14,837 nucleotides of DNA from contig DCAF01000032.1 in assembly GCA_002311915.1 (NCBI GenBank), positions 17,926-32,762 of the forward strand. The letters run 5' to 3'. The translations under genes were made by a program, and so were the position numbers. Source of the stretch: Sulfurovum sp. UBA1140. GTDB taxonomy: Bacteria; Campylobacterota; Campylobacteria; Campylobacterales; Sulfurovaceae. Shown one piece after another: positions 1 to 6,839 of this stretch; the stretch's first letter is position 1; the number at the start of each line of letters is the position of its first letter. Under the pieces are notes generated by a model. It saw only the letters and a program-made list of their open reading frames with translations, did no database searches and was not told where the DNA came from.

Positions 1-2
1 AT

Positions 3-8
3 CTCCTT
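3..8 (-). promoter_or_regulatory. Shine-Dalgarno of a leftward gene starting just outside the window
   Basis: Read on the minus strand, the first bases of the window give AAGGAG followed by AT at the window edge, the right distance for a start codon a few bases outside. This suggests a leftward gene begins immediately left of the window. The remaining bases of 9-187 hold no gene that I can support, only A/T-rich sequence and the terminator candidate listed separately. Confidence 0.4.
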
Positions 9-110
9 GAAGTTTAATATAAATAAGATAATAGTAGACGAAAAATATTAAAGCAATAGAGAATTGATTAAAAAAAGTGTTTAAAATATAACCATATAAA
101 AAGAGAAGAG

Positions 111-150
111 AAAAAGGGTGATGAATATTTAAGCAGTAAAAAACCACCCT
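111..150 (-). terminator. Possible intrinsic terminator downstream of the superoxide reductase gene
   Basis: On the minus strand AGGGTG (150-145) can pair with CACCCT (120-115), and a run of five T follows (115-111). The loop is long (24 nt), which is unusual for an intrinsic terminator, so this is tentative. It lies 38 bases behind the stop codon of the superoxide reductase gene. Confidence 0.3.
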
Positions 151-187
151 CAATCAAGAGAGCAGTTTTAAAGGTGAATTGTTACTT

Positions 188-571
188 TTAGTTAACAGCC
201 ACTTCTACCATTGTACCTTCCCAGATACCATGTTTAGTACAGTAACCATGGGCTACAAGCTTCAATTTTTTTCCTGTTGGAATAATTGTAAATGTAGTTG
301 TGTTGTGTGCTTTGGTGTTACCAAGTGTACCAGGAATATATGATGCTTGTGCCAATTTTGTCTCACCATTAAAAAGTGTTACTGATTCGATATAGTGATC
401 AAAATCATCAGGGTGAGTATATTCGTTACCCATTTTAACAGTCACTTCAAATGGCTCACCAGCTGTTGCAGTATCAGCACAGTGAATAAACGGAGAGTGT
501 CTATCAATAAGATCTTTCTTTGCTTCTCTGTCTACTTCGCTAATGTCTACGTATTTATTAATTTTTGGCAT
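188..571 (-). CDS. Class II superoxide reductase (neelaredoxin / desulfoferrodoxin family)
   Basis: 127-residue cytoplasmic non-haem iron protein expected to reduce superoxide to hydrogen peroxide with electrons from rubredoxin-like donors, without releasing oxygen. Visible iron ligands of the SOR centre are His25, His53 and His59 (in THPDDFDHY), then Cys111 and His114 (in CTKHG). The N-terminal rubredoxin-like iron domain of class I desulfoferrodoxin is absent, so this is the one-iron class. The usual Glu-Lys-His motif that supplies the sixth ligand and the catalytic lysine reads Asp23-Arg24-His25 here, a conservative change. The start is supported by AAAGGA at 578-583 (minus) and by an extended -10 box upstream. 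It appears to be its own transcription unit. Family assignment is strong; the electron donor is unknown. Confidence 0.9.
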   Translation of the reverse strand: MPKINKYVDISEVDREAKKDLIDRHSPFIHCADTATAGEPFEVTVKMGNEYTHPDDFDHYIESVTLFNGETKLAQASYIPGTLGNTKAHNTTTFTIIPTGKKLKLVAHGYCTKHGIWEGTMVEVAVN

Positions 572-602
572 TTAATTTCCTTTTATTTGTTTTACTAATG
601 CA

Positions 603-611
603 AGTATAGCA
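603..611 (-). promoter_or_regulatory. Extended -10 promoter of the superoxide reductase gene
   Basis: On the minus strand TGCTATACT forms an extended -10 box about 32 bases upstream of the start codon, leaving room for a short leader with the AAAGGA ribosome site. No convincing -35 hexamer is seen, as is common in this phylum. Confidence 0.5.
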
Positions 612-652
612 TAAATTATTTTAAATAGGAGAAAAATTATCTGATTTGATTT

Positions 653-1087
653 TTATTTTAAGGTTGTGTGTAATTCTTCTCCCCATTCGCTCAAAACCTT
701 TCTATCTTCAGCACTAAGTTTTGCCTCTTCATGTAACCAAAGGTAATCGGGTAGGGGCATACGAACCAGTAGAGATTTTGGGAGTTTATCCATAACTTTA
801 AACTGCTTCTCTTTGACATAACCTTTCCATTCTGAAAAGTTGACCACTTTTCTTCCATTTTTTACATGGGTTTTTGTGTACCAAGAGAGGGGAACAACTT
901 TAGAGTACCAAGGGTAGATAAGCGAGTTTGAATGACAGTCGTAACAGGCACGTTTTAGAATGCTCATTACTTTTGGGGGGGCATCTATTTCGTTGTTGGT
1001 TGTAGAGGTGAGTGTGGCAGGAACATCCATGCGTATAAACTGTATGGCAATAAGGGGGATAAATATCCCTAAGAGTAGTTTTTTCAT
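653..1087 (-). CDS. Exported haem-binding domain protein with CxxCH motif
   Basis: 144-residue protein with a hydrophobic N-terminal segment (MKKLLLGIFIPLIAIQFI) that looks like a signal anchor, followed by CYDCHSN at about residues 66-72. CxxCH is the c-type haem attachment motif, and the surrounding pattern (cysteine-histidine motif, then Tyr/Trp-rich YPWYSKVVPLSWY) is typical of the Haem_bd domain family of small periplasmic haem proteins. Electron transfer or redox sensing in the periplasm is likely but unproven. The open frame extends upstream to 1165, but those 26 residues would run through the prlC promoter and precede a clear signal sequence, so I chose the ATG at 1087. No good ribosome site precedes it, which leaves the start uncertain. 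Confidence 0.72.
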   Translation of the reverse strand: MKKLLLGIFIPLIAIQFIRMDVPATLTSTTNNEIDAPPKVMSILKRACYDCHSNSLIYPWYSKVVPLSWYTKTHVKNGRKVVNFSEWKGYVKEKQFKVMDKLPKSLLVRMPLPDYLWLHEEAKLSAEDRKVLSEWGEELHTTLK

Positions 1088-1113
1088 GGGATAGTATATC
1101 GTTTTGTTTCTTA

Positions 1114-1122
1114 TGCTATAAT
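1114..1122 (+). promoter_or_regulatory. Extended -10 promoter of the M3 peptidase gene
   Basis: TGCTATAAT is a near-perfect extended -10 box 24 bases upstream of the ATG at 1147. Transcription would start near 1129, giving a leader of about 18 nt that contains the GAGG ribosome site (1138-1141). The box lies just 26 bases upstream of the divergent haem-binding gene's start codon, so the two control regions overlap. Confidence 0.6.
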
Positions 1123-1146
1123 CACCAAAAAACAATCGAGGTAAAT

Positions 1147-3105
1147 ATGGTGCCATTTCAAACATTTAAAATAGATAATTTAGAGCAGTTTCCTAAAGAT
1201 TTAGAAATACTATTAACAGAGCAATTAAAACGAATCGACACCCTTACAGAGAGTGATGACGAGACCTATGAAGGGGTACTTAAACCACTTCAAGATTTAG
1301 ATGAAGAGCTTGGTAACTTTTTTACACCTCTATCACACTTAAACAGTGTTAACAACTCTTCAGAAACACAAAAAGCTTATGAAGCAACCTTGCCACAGCT
1401 CTCTATGTTTCAGAGTAAGGTTGCCCAAAATGAGAAGCTATTTCAAAAGATAAAAAAGATAGAGTCTAAAAATAGTGAAGCGAGTCGTGTTATTGAACAT
1501 AATATTAGAGATTTTGTGCTTTCGGGGGCAGAGCTTCCAATGGAGCAGAAAAAAGAGTTGGAAGTGATTAATCTAAAACTTAGTGAACTCTCAAATAACT
1601 TCTCTCAAAATCTGCTGGATGCCACCAATGAGTATGAGCTGATTATTAAAGATAAAAAAGATGTACTGGGTATACCAGAGAGCGATTTGGCTTTGGCAAA
1701 AAGTGAATTAGATGGAGAGACCATTTATAAATTTACCCTGCAAGTTCCAAGCTATCTTGCCTACATGACCTATGGGGTTAATCGTACTTATCGTGAAGAG
1801 CTTTACAAAGCCTACTCATCAAGAGCTCCTCAAAATACTGAACTAATTGATCAAATATTAGAACTTCGACATCAAGAGGCAAATCTGTTAGGGTTTGAAA
1901 ATTATGCAACCTATTCATTAGCCACTAAAGATGCTCCTTCGACTGATGCCGTTACCAATTTTTTAGAAGAGTTAGCAAAATTGGGACGACCTCAGGCGAT
2001 AAATGAATTAAATGAGTTAAAAGGTTTTGCCAAAGAGTTGGATGGAATTGAAGATTTTCAAAGTTTTGATATGGGGTATTACTCTGAAAAACTCAAAAAA
2101 CAGAAGTTTAATTTTGATGACAGTATGACCAAACCCTATTTTGAACAATCTAATGTTTTAAAAGGGTTATTAACCGTAGTTTCAGAGCTGTTTGATGTTG
2201 AGTTTAAAACAGTTACCCCTTTGGTTTGGCATGAAAAAGTTAAAACATTTGACATCTATAAAGATGGTGTATTGTCGGGTCGTATCTACTTTGACCTCGA
2301 AGCTCGAAAAGAGAAACGTGGTGGAGCATGGATGCATGACTGGGAGACCCATTTTGTAGATAGCAATGGTGAAAAACACCTGCCCTCTGCTTTTATTGTT
2401 TGTAACTTTTCTCCTTCGACTGATGAGCAACCAAGCCTACTGCGTCATGATGATGTGGTGACTCTTTTTCATGAGATGGGTCATGGGATTCACCACTTAT
2501 TTGGAACTTGTAACGAGCGTTCGGTATCGGGGATTAATGGTGTAGCATGGGATGTGGTAGAGTTTCCTTCACAATTTTTAGAAAACTTTGCTTATGAAAA
2601 AGCGATACTAAAACGCTTTGCACTTCATCATAAGACAGCTAAACCAATGAGTGATGAGCTGTTAGATAAAATAAAAGAGACCAAAAATTATCAAGCCTCT
2701 TTGGGTATTTTACGTCAAGTTGAGTTCTCGCTATTTGACTTTAATCTGCATAAAAAACTTTATAAAGGGGATGAGGTTCAGAAGTTACTTGATGGTATTA
2801 GAGCGTCAACATCACTGCTTAAAACACCTGAATATAACAAATTCCAAAATGGTTTTGCACATATCTTCTCTGGGGGATATTCAGCAGGATACTACAGCTA
2901 TAAGTGGGCAGAAGTGTTAAGTGCTGATGCTTTTTTTGCGTGTCTTGACAAAGATGGAAGCTTTAATAAAAGTAAAGCCAAAGGGTATCAAACCTTTATA
3001 CTTAACAGAGGTGGGTCAGAAGATATGAGCAACCTTTATAAACAGTGGCTAGGACATCATGCCGAGATTAAGAGTCTTTTAAAACTCTATGGAATTAATT
3101 CTTAA
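1147..3105 (+). CDS. prlC: M3 family oligopeptidase (oligopeptidase A-like zinc metallopeptidase)
   Basis: 652-residue cytoplasmic zinc peptidase expected to cleave short peptides, including signal-peptide remnants. The zinc site is HEMGH at residues 442-446 with Glu443 as the catalytic base; the third ligand is Glu472 in VVEFPSQFLENF, the expected spacing for M3 enzymes. The C-terminal substrate-binding block SGGYSAGYYSYKWAEVLSADAF is also the M3A hallmark. Length is slightly below the roughly 680 residues of the E. coli enzyme. The start is supported by GAGG six bases upstream and by the extended -10 box at 1114-1122. It is a single-gene unit ending 5 bases before a structured 50-bp repeat. 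The family is certain; the exact subfamily name (OpdA/PrlC) is by similarity. Confidence 0.9.
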   Translation: MVPFQTFKIDNLEQFPKDLEILLTEQLKRIDTLTESDDETYEGVLKPLQDLDEELGNFFTPLSHLNSVNNSSETQKAYEATLPQLSMFQSKVAQNEKLFQKIKKIESKNSEASRVIEHNIRDFVLSGAELPMEQKKELEVINLKLSELSNNFSQNLLDATNEYELIIKDKKDVLGIPESDLALAKSELDGETIYKFTLQVPSYLAYMTYGVNRTYREELYKAYSSRAPQNTELIDQILELRHQEANLLGFENYATYSLATKDAPSTDAVTNFLEELAKLGRPQAINELNELKGFAKELDGIEDFQSFDMGYYSEKLKKQKFNFDDSMTKPYFEQSNVLKGLLTVVSELFDVEFKTVTPLVWHEKVKTFDIYKDGVLSGRIYFDLEARKEKRGGAWMHDWETHFVDSNGEKHLPSAFIVCNFSPSTDEQPSLLRHDDVVTLFHEMGHGIHHLFGTCNERSVSGINGVAWDVVEFPSQFLENFAYEKAILKRFALHHKTAKPMSDELLDKIKETKNYQASLGILRQVEFSLFDFNLHKKLYKGDEVQKLLDGIRASTSLLKTPEYNKFQNGFAHIFSGGYSAGYYSYKWAEVLSADAFFACLDKDGSFNKSKAKGYQTFILNRGGSEDMSNLYKQWLGHHAEIKSLLKLYGINS

Positions 3106-3110
3106 TTAAA

Positions 3111-3160
3111 GGAATCGGAAGGCTTTGCCTCCGTTTTTCGGGCGTAAACGCTCCGTCTCC
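3111..3160 (+). repeat. 50-bp structured intergenic repeat, copy 1 (double hairpin)
   Basis: Starts with GGAATCGGAAGGC five bases after the prlC stop codon, in sense with that gene. Element numbering from 3111: hairpin 1 pairs positions 6-9 with 20-23 and 11-13 with 17-19 (bulged A10, loop TTT); hairpin 2 pairs 29-31 with 43-45 and 32-34 with 39-41 (bulged T42, loop TAAA). The ends GGA and TCC (1-3 with 48-50) can pair and close the unit into a three-way junction. It is 44/50 identical to the inverted copy at 5569-5618. A run of seven T follows at 3174-3180. It may act as transcript end, RNA processing site or a REP/MITE-like dispersed repeat; which of these is not known. Confidence 0.85.
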
Positions 3161-3185
3161 TAGGTAGTGTTGCTTTTTTTAATAA

Positions 3186-4334
3186 CTACCGACTACTAAT
3201 TTCATACATTTTAACTACTTTGTTCATATTTTCAAGAAGAGGAATATTAATAGCTATGGCTTTTTTAAGTCCTGCTTCTGAAACATCTGCTTTGATAATA
3301 ATCTCTTTGTATTCGCTCCAAAGTTTTTGAACCTTATGAAGTTGTTCTTTAATCTCTTCGTCTTTACTCGCTTGAATTCCTAACGTGGCATCACCATTTA
3401 TCAATGCTGTTAAGGTTTTATTAAAGAGTTCACCTGTATTCTTTAAGTTTTCGATATAAATTTTGGCATCGGCAAGATTGGCAATTTCGATTAGCTCTTT
3501 GGTTAGGGTTGTGCTGATTTTCTTTTGTTCCTCTTTAGACTCAGTAAATCCTTTTCCTTTTGAAATATCGGTATTGGCAATAATATCTTGATACTGATTC
3601 CAAAGGGCTTGAACATTTACCAGCCTAGAAGCAATCTCGGGGTCTTGAAGCGCCTTACGGTTATTCATTAAGTTTTCCAAAGTTGTTTTAAAGAGTTCAC
3701 CCCCGTTTTTAAGGCTTTGGGTATTGGCATTTGAGTGCAGACGGTTAGCAATCAACAGTAACTCTTTGGTCATTTTTTGTGTTAACATACGCTGTCTACC
3801 TGCAAGGTTAAGGGTTTTTGCCATTTGAGGATCCATTTTAGAGATACTGTTCTCTTCATACATCTCAACAACAATATTTATCTGTTTTAAGAGGGGTAAG
3901 TTTTCTTTATCAATCGCTTGAAGTGTTAGTTTTTCTGTTTTTCCCATTGCCACAAGGTCAACATGCTCTTTAAATGATTTCCAAAGCTTGGTTACAATTT
4001 TAAGGTGTGTTAAAATCTCTTTATTTTGAGTTTTTGGCAATTTTAAATTGGCATCACCATTAATTAACCCTTTGAGTATCTTATCAAAAAGAGTAATTGT
4101 CTCTTGAAGATTTTTACGATTATCTTTGACCTCGATACCTTTTGCAATTAATAGAGCCTCTTTGCTCATTTTTTGTGTTAACATTCTCTGTTGACCTGCC
4201 AGATTAATTACCATTGCATCTTGTTGCCCTGTCTGTTGTTCCACTCCACTTTTTGTGTCAAACTTCTTACTCTCAGCCTGTGCTGTCATACTCAAACAAA
4301 ATCCCAATACCATTACAGAAAATACTTTTTTCAT
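3186..4334 (-). CDS. Exported protein with repeated PilJ-N (type IV pili methyl-accepting chemotaxis N-terminal) modules
   Basis: 382 residues with a clear signal peptide (MKKVFSVMVLGFCLSMTAQA, predicted cleavage after residue 20) and no further membrane segment, so probably periplasmic. The body is three tandem alpha-helical repeats: about 41-163, 171-272 and 273-382. Each carries a variant of LAGxQRMLTQKM, TLxxLINGDAxL, LWxxYKEII and IPLLxxMNxVVxMYE, although repeat 2 lacks the last block and repeat 3 lacks the first. This helical module is the PilJ N-terminal type found as a sensor in chemoreceptors and kinases, for example near nitrate-sensing modules, but no output domain is fused here. 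A binding or sensing accessory role is inference. The frame extends to 4448, but those residues lie in promoter-like DNA; the start at 4334 gives the signal peptide directly. Confidence 0.8.
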   Translation of the reverse strand: MKKVFSVMVLGFCLSMTAQAESKKFDTKSGVEQQTGQQDAMVINLAGQQRMLTQKMSKEALLIAKGIEVKDNRKNLQETITLFDKILKGLINGDANLKLPKTQNKEILTHLKIVTKLWKSFKEHVDLVAMGKTEKLTLQAIDKENLPLLKQINIVVEMYEENSISKMDPQMAKTLNLAGRQRMLTQKMTKELLLIANRLHSNANTQSLKNGGELFKTTLENLMNNRKALQDPEIASRLVNVQALWNQYQDIIANTDISKGKGFTESKEEQKKISTTLTKELIEIANLADAKIYIENLKNTGELFNKTLTALINGDATLGIQASKDEEIKEQLHKVQKLWSEYKEIIIKADVSEAGLKKAIAINIPLLENMNKVVKMYEISSR

Positions 4335-4365
4335 CTTTATCTTTATCCTATTTAAAAATACTCGA

Positions 4366-4371
4366 ATTATA
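4366..4371 (-). promoter_or_regulatory. -10 box of the PilJ-N repeat protein gene
   Basis: Minus-strand TATAAT lies 31 bases upstream of the start codon at 4334, a good distance for a short leader. No clear -35 box is present. It shares the 140-bp divergent region with the truD promoter. Confidence 0.45.
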
Positions 4372-4435
4372 GCGTTTTGATGAGTAAAAAAAGTATAAAA
4401 CAGATTTAAAAACAGAAACAACGTGTTAATTTTGT

Positions 4436-4441
4436 TATAAT
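4436..4441 (+). promoter_or_regulatory. -10 box of truD
   Basis: TATAAT 33 bases upstream of the truD ATG, preceded by a T-rich stretch rather than a consensus -35. The leader would be about 27 nt and contains AGAAAG as a weak ribosome site. Confidence 0.45.
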
Positions 4442-4474
4442 ATAGCAAAAATAGATAACTTCAGAAAGAAAAAA

Positions 4475-5545
4475 ATGAACCTACTATACCCCGTAAAAGT
4501 AAAAAATAGTTTTATATTTAACCCCACCAGTCGAGATTTTATTGTTGATGAGATACCTCTCTATGAATTTTCAGGAGAGGGAGAGCATTTGGTATTACAT
4601 GTTCGTAAAAAAGATATGACCACATGGGAGATGATAACGGCTTTAGCAAAATATTTAAAAATAAAACAGCGTGATATTGGTTATGCTGGATTAAAAGATA
4701 AACACGCCATGACCATGCAGTATGTGTCACTGTTGGCAAAAGATAACGAAGAGAAGTTAAAAGGGTTTAATCACGATAAGATTAAAATACTGGGAACTTA
4801 TAGACACAACAACAAGATACGATTGGGGCATCTTAAAGGTAATCACTTTAAAGTTCGTCTAAAAAAGGTATTGGGGGTTCAAAAAGATAAGCTTGATTCT
4901 GTACTAAAATGGGTCAAAAAAAATGGTGTGCCAAACTATTTTGGAAATCAACGCTTTGGAACCAATGGTAACAACTGGGAAGAGGGAAAAGCCATTATCG
5001 AGGGAACTTTAAAAATGAGAGACAGAAAAACACGTACGTTTCTACTTAATGCGTATCAATCTTACCTTTTTAATGCTTGGCTCTCTAAACGAATTGAGCT
5101 TTCAATGCTGTTGGATGCTTTTTCTGAAGCAGATTCCGAGAGGGTATTTAATCTACCTGAGGGAAGCTTGAAAGGGACAAAAGAACAACCACATTTCTTT
5201 AAGATTTTAGAGGGGGATTTAATGATGCACTATCCTTTCGGACGGGTGTTTGAATTAGAGTCACTAGAAGAAGAGGCAAGACGTTTTAGTGAGTTTGATA
5301 TTGCTCCCTCTGGATTGTTGGCTGGAAAACGGGTGAGTAGAACCACCAAAACTTCTGAACTGATAGAGAAAAATTATGATAAAGAGGTAGGAGAGAATGG
5401 TGCGAGACGATACGCTTGGATAAAAGTAACCGACATAAAGAAAACCTATGTAGAAGAGAAAGCCCACTATGAGTTAGAGTTTACCCTTCCTAAAGGCTCT
5501 TATGCCACGAATGTGTTGGATCTGTTACGTGGAGAGGCTCTGTAA
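4475..5545 (+). CDS. truD: tRNA pseudouridine(13) synthase TruD
   Basis: 356-residue enzyme converting U13 of certain tRNAs (tRNA-Glu in E. coli) to pseudouridine. The family motif GYAGLKDKHAMTMQ is at about residues 69-82 with catalytic Asp75; NYFGNQRFG in the middle and GKR(V)SRT-like sequence near the C-terminus also match TruD. Length is close to the E. coli protein. The start follows a purine-rich weak Shine-Dalgarno and a good -10 box. Its stop codon lies 23 bases before the inverted structured repeat at 5569-5618 and faces the convergent beta-propeller gene. No sign of truncation. Confidence 0.95.
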   Translation: MNLLYPVKVKNSFIFNPTSRDFIVDEIPLYEFSGEGEHLVLHVRKKDMTTWEMITALAKYLKIKQRDIGYAGLKDKHAMTMQYVSLLAKDNEEKLKGFNHDKIKILGTYRHNNKIRLGHLKGNHFKVRLKKVLGVQKDKLDSVLKWVKKNGVPNYFGNQRFGTNGNNWEEGKAIIEGTLKMRDRKTRTFLLNAYQSYLFNAWLSKRIELSMLLDAFSEADSERVFNLPEGSLKGTKEQPHFFKILEGDLMMHYPFGRVFELESLEEEARRFSEFDIAPSGLLAGKRVSRTTKTSELIEKNYDKEVGENGARRYAWIKVTDIKKTYVEEKAHYELEFTLPKGSYATNVLDLLRGEAL

Positions 5546-5568
5546 TAGACTTTTTGTAAAATGGCTTT

Positions 5569-5618
5569 GGAAACGGCGAGTTTACTCCCGAATAACGGAG
5601 GCAGAGCCTTCCGATTCC
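5569..5618 (-). repeat. 50-bp structured intergenic repeat, copy 2 (double hairpin, inverted)
   Basis: On the minus strand the element begins with the last G of the TAG stop codon of the beta-propeller gene, so it sits in sense with that gene, just as copy 1 sits behind prlC. It differs from copy 1 at six element positions: 15 (hairpin 1 loop), 26 (linker), 42 (bulge of hairpin 2), 47 (junction) and the pair 33/40, which changes from C-G to A-T and so preserves the stem. Its outer helix is one pair longer (GGAA with TTCC). Convergent truD ends 23 bases away. Confidence 0.85.
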
Positions 5619-6346
5619 TACAGTCCCAACTCTTTAAGAGTATATCTCATCACAGCACCATCATCATCAGCAAAGAAAACATCTCCATTTTTGCCAAAGG
5701 TTATTCCCTCTTGGGCAAACTTGGGAAGTTTCACTTTTTTAATAATTTTTTTTTGTTTTAAGTCATAAATATAAAGTTTGTCTTTTTTATCACTAACAAT
5801 ATAAAGTTTGTTGTCTTTATACTCCATACCTGCTGAATCAATAATTCCATGATGAATGGTTTCGACTACTTTGGCGTAGTTGTTTCCACATTTTACCACC
5901 AGAATTTTGGCATCTTCTTTGTTCTCTTTGCTCTGAATGGTTAAATAGTAGAGTTCTCCCACTTTGGCAATACCCTCTATCCCTGCTTTTTTATTCAGTT
6001 TAAACTGTTTACCTTTTAACTTTTGATAATTAATTTTTGGTTCCAAGCGTGGAATGGTAATCAATGCCCCTTTTTCAACAGCAAAGAGAATCTGCTTCTC
6101 TTCACAAACGACTCCTTCTAAATCATAATCACCCAGTTTATGCCGAGAGAGTATTTTACCGTTAGGACTTATCTCATAAAAACTCCCTTCATCGTTGGCG
6201 ACTATAAGAGTGTCTGTATTTTGACAATAAGATATGCCCGAGGCTTCTGGAATAGACGCGATGGTATGTTTTTCTAATTTTGATTTTCCTCCATATATCA
6301 GTACAGTTAAAAGTATCGGTATTATAATGGTTATTTTAAGATTCAT
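5618..6346 (-). CDS. SdiA-regulated-type beta-propeller protein, membrane-anchored or exported
   Basis: 242 residues: an uncleaved-looking hydrophobic N-terminus (about residues 4-18) followed by beta-rich repeats with the pattern ASGISY, DTLIVANDEGSFYEI, YDLEGVVC, AGIEGIA, KLYIVSDKKDKLYIYD and QEGITF. The spacing of E-G-[IV] and the NDEG motif is that of the SdiA-regulated domain family, a propeller fold seen in envelope proteins of unknown function, some calcium-binding. It is the last gene of the mobB-fbp operon and overlaps the 3' end of the thioredoxin-like lipoprotein gene by 11 bases, implying translational coupling and perhaps a shared envelope role. No enzymatic residues can be named. 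The structured repeat begins on its stop codon. Confidence 0.75.
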   Translation of the reverse strand: MNLKITIIIPILLTVLIYGGKSKLEKHTIASIPEASGISYCQNTDTLIVANDEGSFYEISPNGKILSRHKLGDYDLEGVVCEEKQILFAVEKGALITIPRLEPKINYQKLKGKQFKLNKKAGIEGIAKVGELYYLTIQSKENKEDAKILVVKCGNNYAKVVETIHHGIIDSAGMEYKDNKLYIVSDKKDKLYIYDLKQKKIIKKVKLPKFAQEGITFGKNGDVFFADDDGAVMRYTLKELGL

Positions 6347-6809
6347 GATGCTTCTCCATTTTTTCTAAATCAACACCATAGAGTGTTTTAAATTCAAGTA
6401 GAGCATCTTCTAAAAACTCTACCACAGCTTCTTCGGGTTTCTCTCCTACCATTGGTTCTAATAGTGCTACATCTTTATAGCCCAAAAAATAGACGGTAGG
6501 TGTTCCATTGGGTGGAATTAATCCTTCAGGAAGTTTCTCGCCAAGATAGACTTTTTTAAAGGTAAAGTAGCGATTTATTAACCTTGCAGGTTTTTCAAGC
6601 TTCATGGTATTTTCTAATATATCACATGACGGGCAGTGTGGTTGTGTTATAAAAAGGATGGTGATTTTCTTTGGTATCTCCTCTTTTTTTATCTTTTCTA
6701 CGGTTGTTTTAGCTGATTTCGAGAGCTTTTCACTGCTCTCTTCAGTTGAGGTACAGCTGATAAACAGCAGTGGCAAAGCCAATAATAACAGGTACTTTTT
6801 TAATAACAT
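6336..6809 (-). CDS. Thioredoxin-fold lipoprotein with CPSC active site
   Basis: 157 residues. An N-terminal signal ends in LLFISC with Cys19 as the probable lipidated residue. After a polar linker, a thioredoxin-like domain (about 48-140) has the redox motif Cys59-Pro-Ser-Cys62 (QPHCPSCD) and the cis-proline loop GTPTVYF (Pro104). It should act as a thiol-disulfide oxidoreductase tethered in the periplasm; direction of electron flow is not predictable from sequence. The ribosome site AGGGG lies 7 bases before the ATG. It is followed by the overlapping propeller gene and preceded, 29 bases upstream, by a small Cys-rich protein gene. Confidence 0.82.
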   Translation of the reverse strand: MLLKKYLLLLALPLLFISCTSTEESSEKLSKSAKTTVEKIKKEEIPKKITILFITQPHCPSCDILENTMKLEKPARLINRYFTFKKVYLGEKLPEGLIPPNGTPTVYFLGYKDVALLEPMVGEKPEEAVVEFLEDALLEFKTLYGVDLEKMEKHHES

Positions 6810-6839
6810 GAATTCCCCTTCTCTTCTTAATAAAGTTTT

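Noticed and set aside
1088..1165. N-terminal extension of the haem-binding protein to 1165
   Set aside because: It would cover the prlC promoter and ribosome site and place 26 unrelated residues before a complete signal sequence.
2182..2430. Leftward 82-residue frame inside prlC
   Set aside because: Shadow of a strongly conserved M3 peptidase coding region.
3163..3190. GGTAGT/ACTACC inverted repeat around the T-run behind repeat copy 1
   Set aside because: The stem is only six pairs with a 16-nt loop that itself contains the T-run, and its 3' arm is the stop region of the neighbouring gene; too weak to call a separate terminator.
4335..4448. N-terminal extension of the PilJ-N repeat protein to 4448
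   Set aside because: The extra 38 residues come from A/T-rich divergent promoter DNA including both -10 boxes, and precede a complete signal peptide.
3111..5618. CRISPR array or composite transposon bounded by the two inverted 50-bp repeats
   Set aside because: Only two copies, about 2.4 kb apart and inverted, enclosing an ordinary gene pair (PilJ-N protein and truD); no spacers, no transposase, no target-site duplication that I can see.
5502..5768. Two rightward frames (5502-5768 and 5561-5761) across the truD end
   Set aside because: They run through the truD end, the structured repeat and the opposite strand of the beta-propeller gene; no recognisable protein and no ribosome site.
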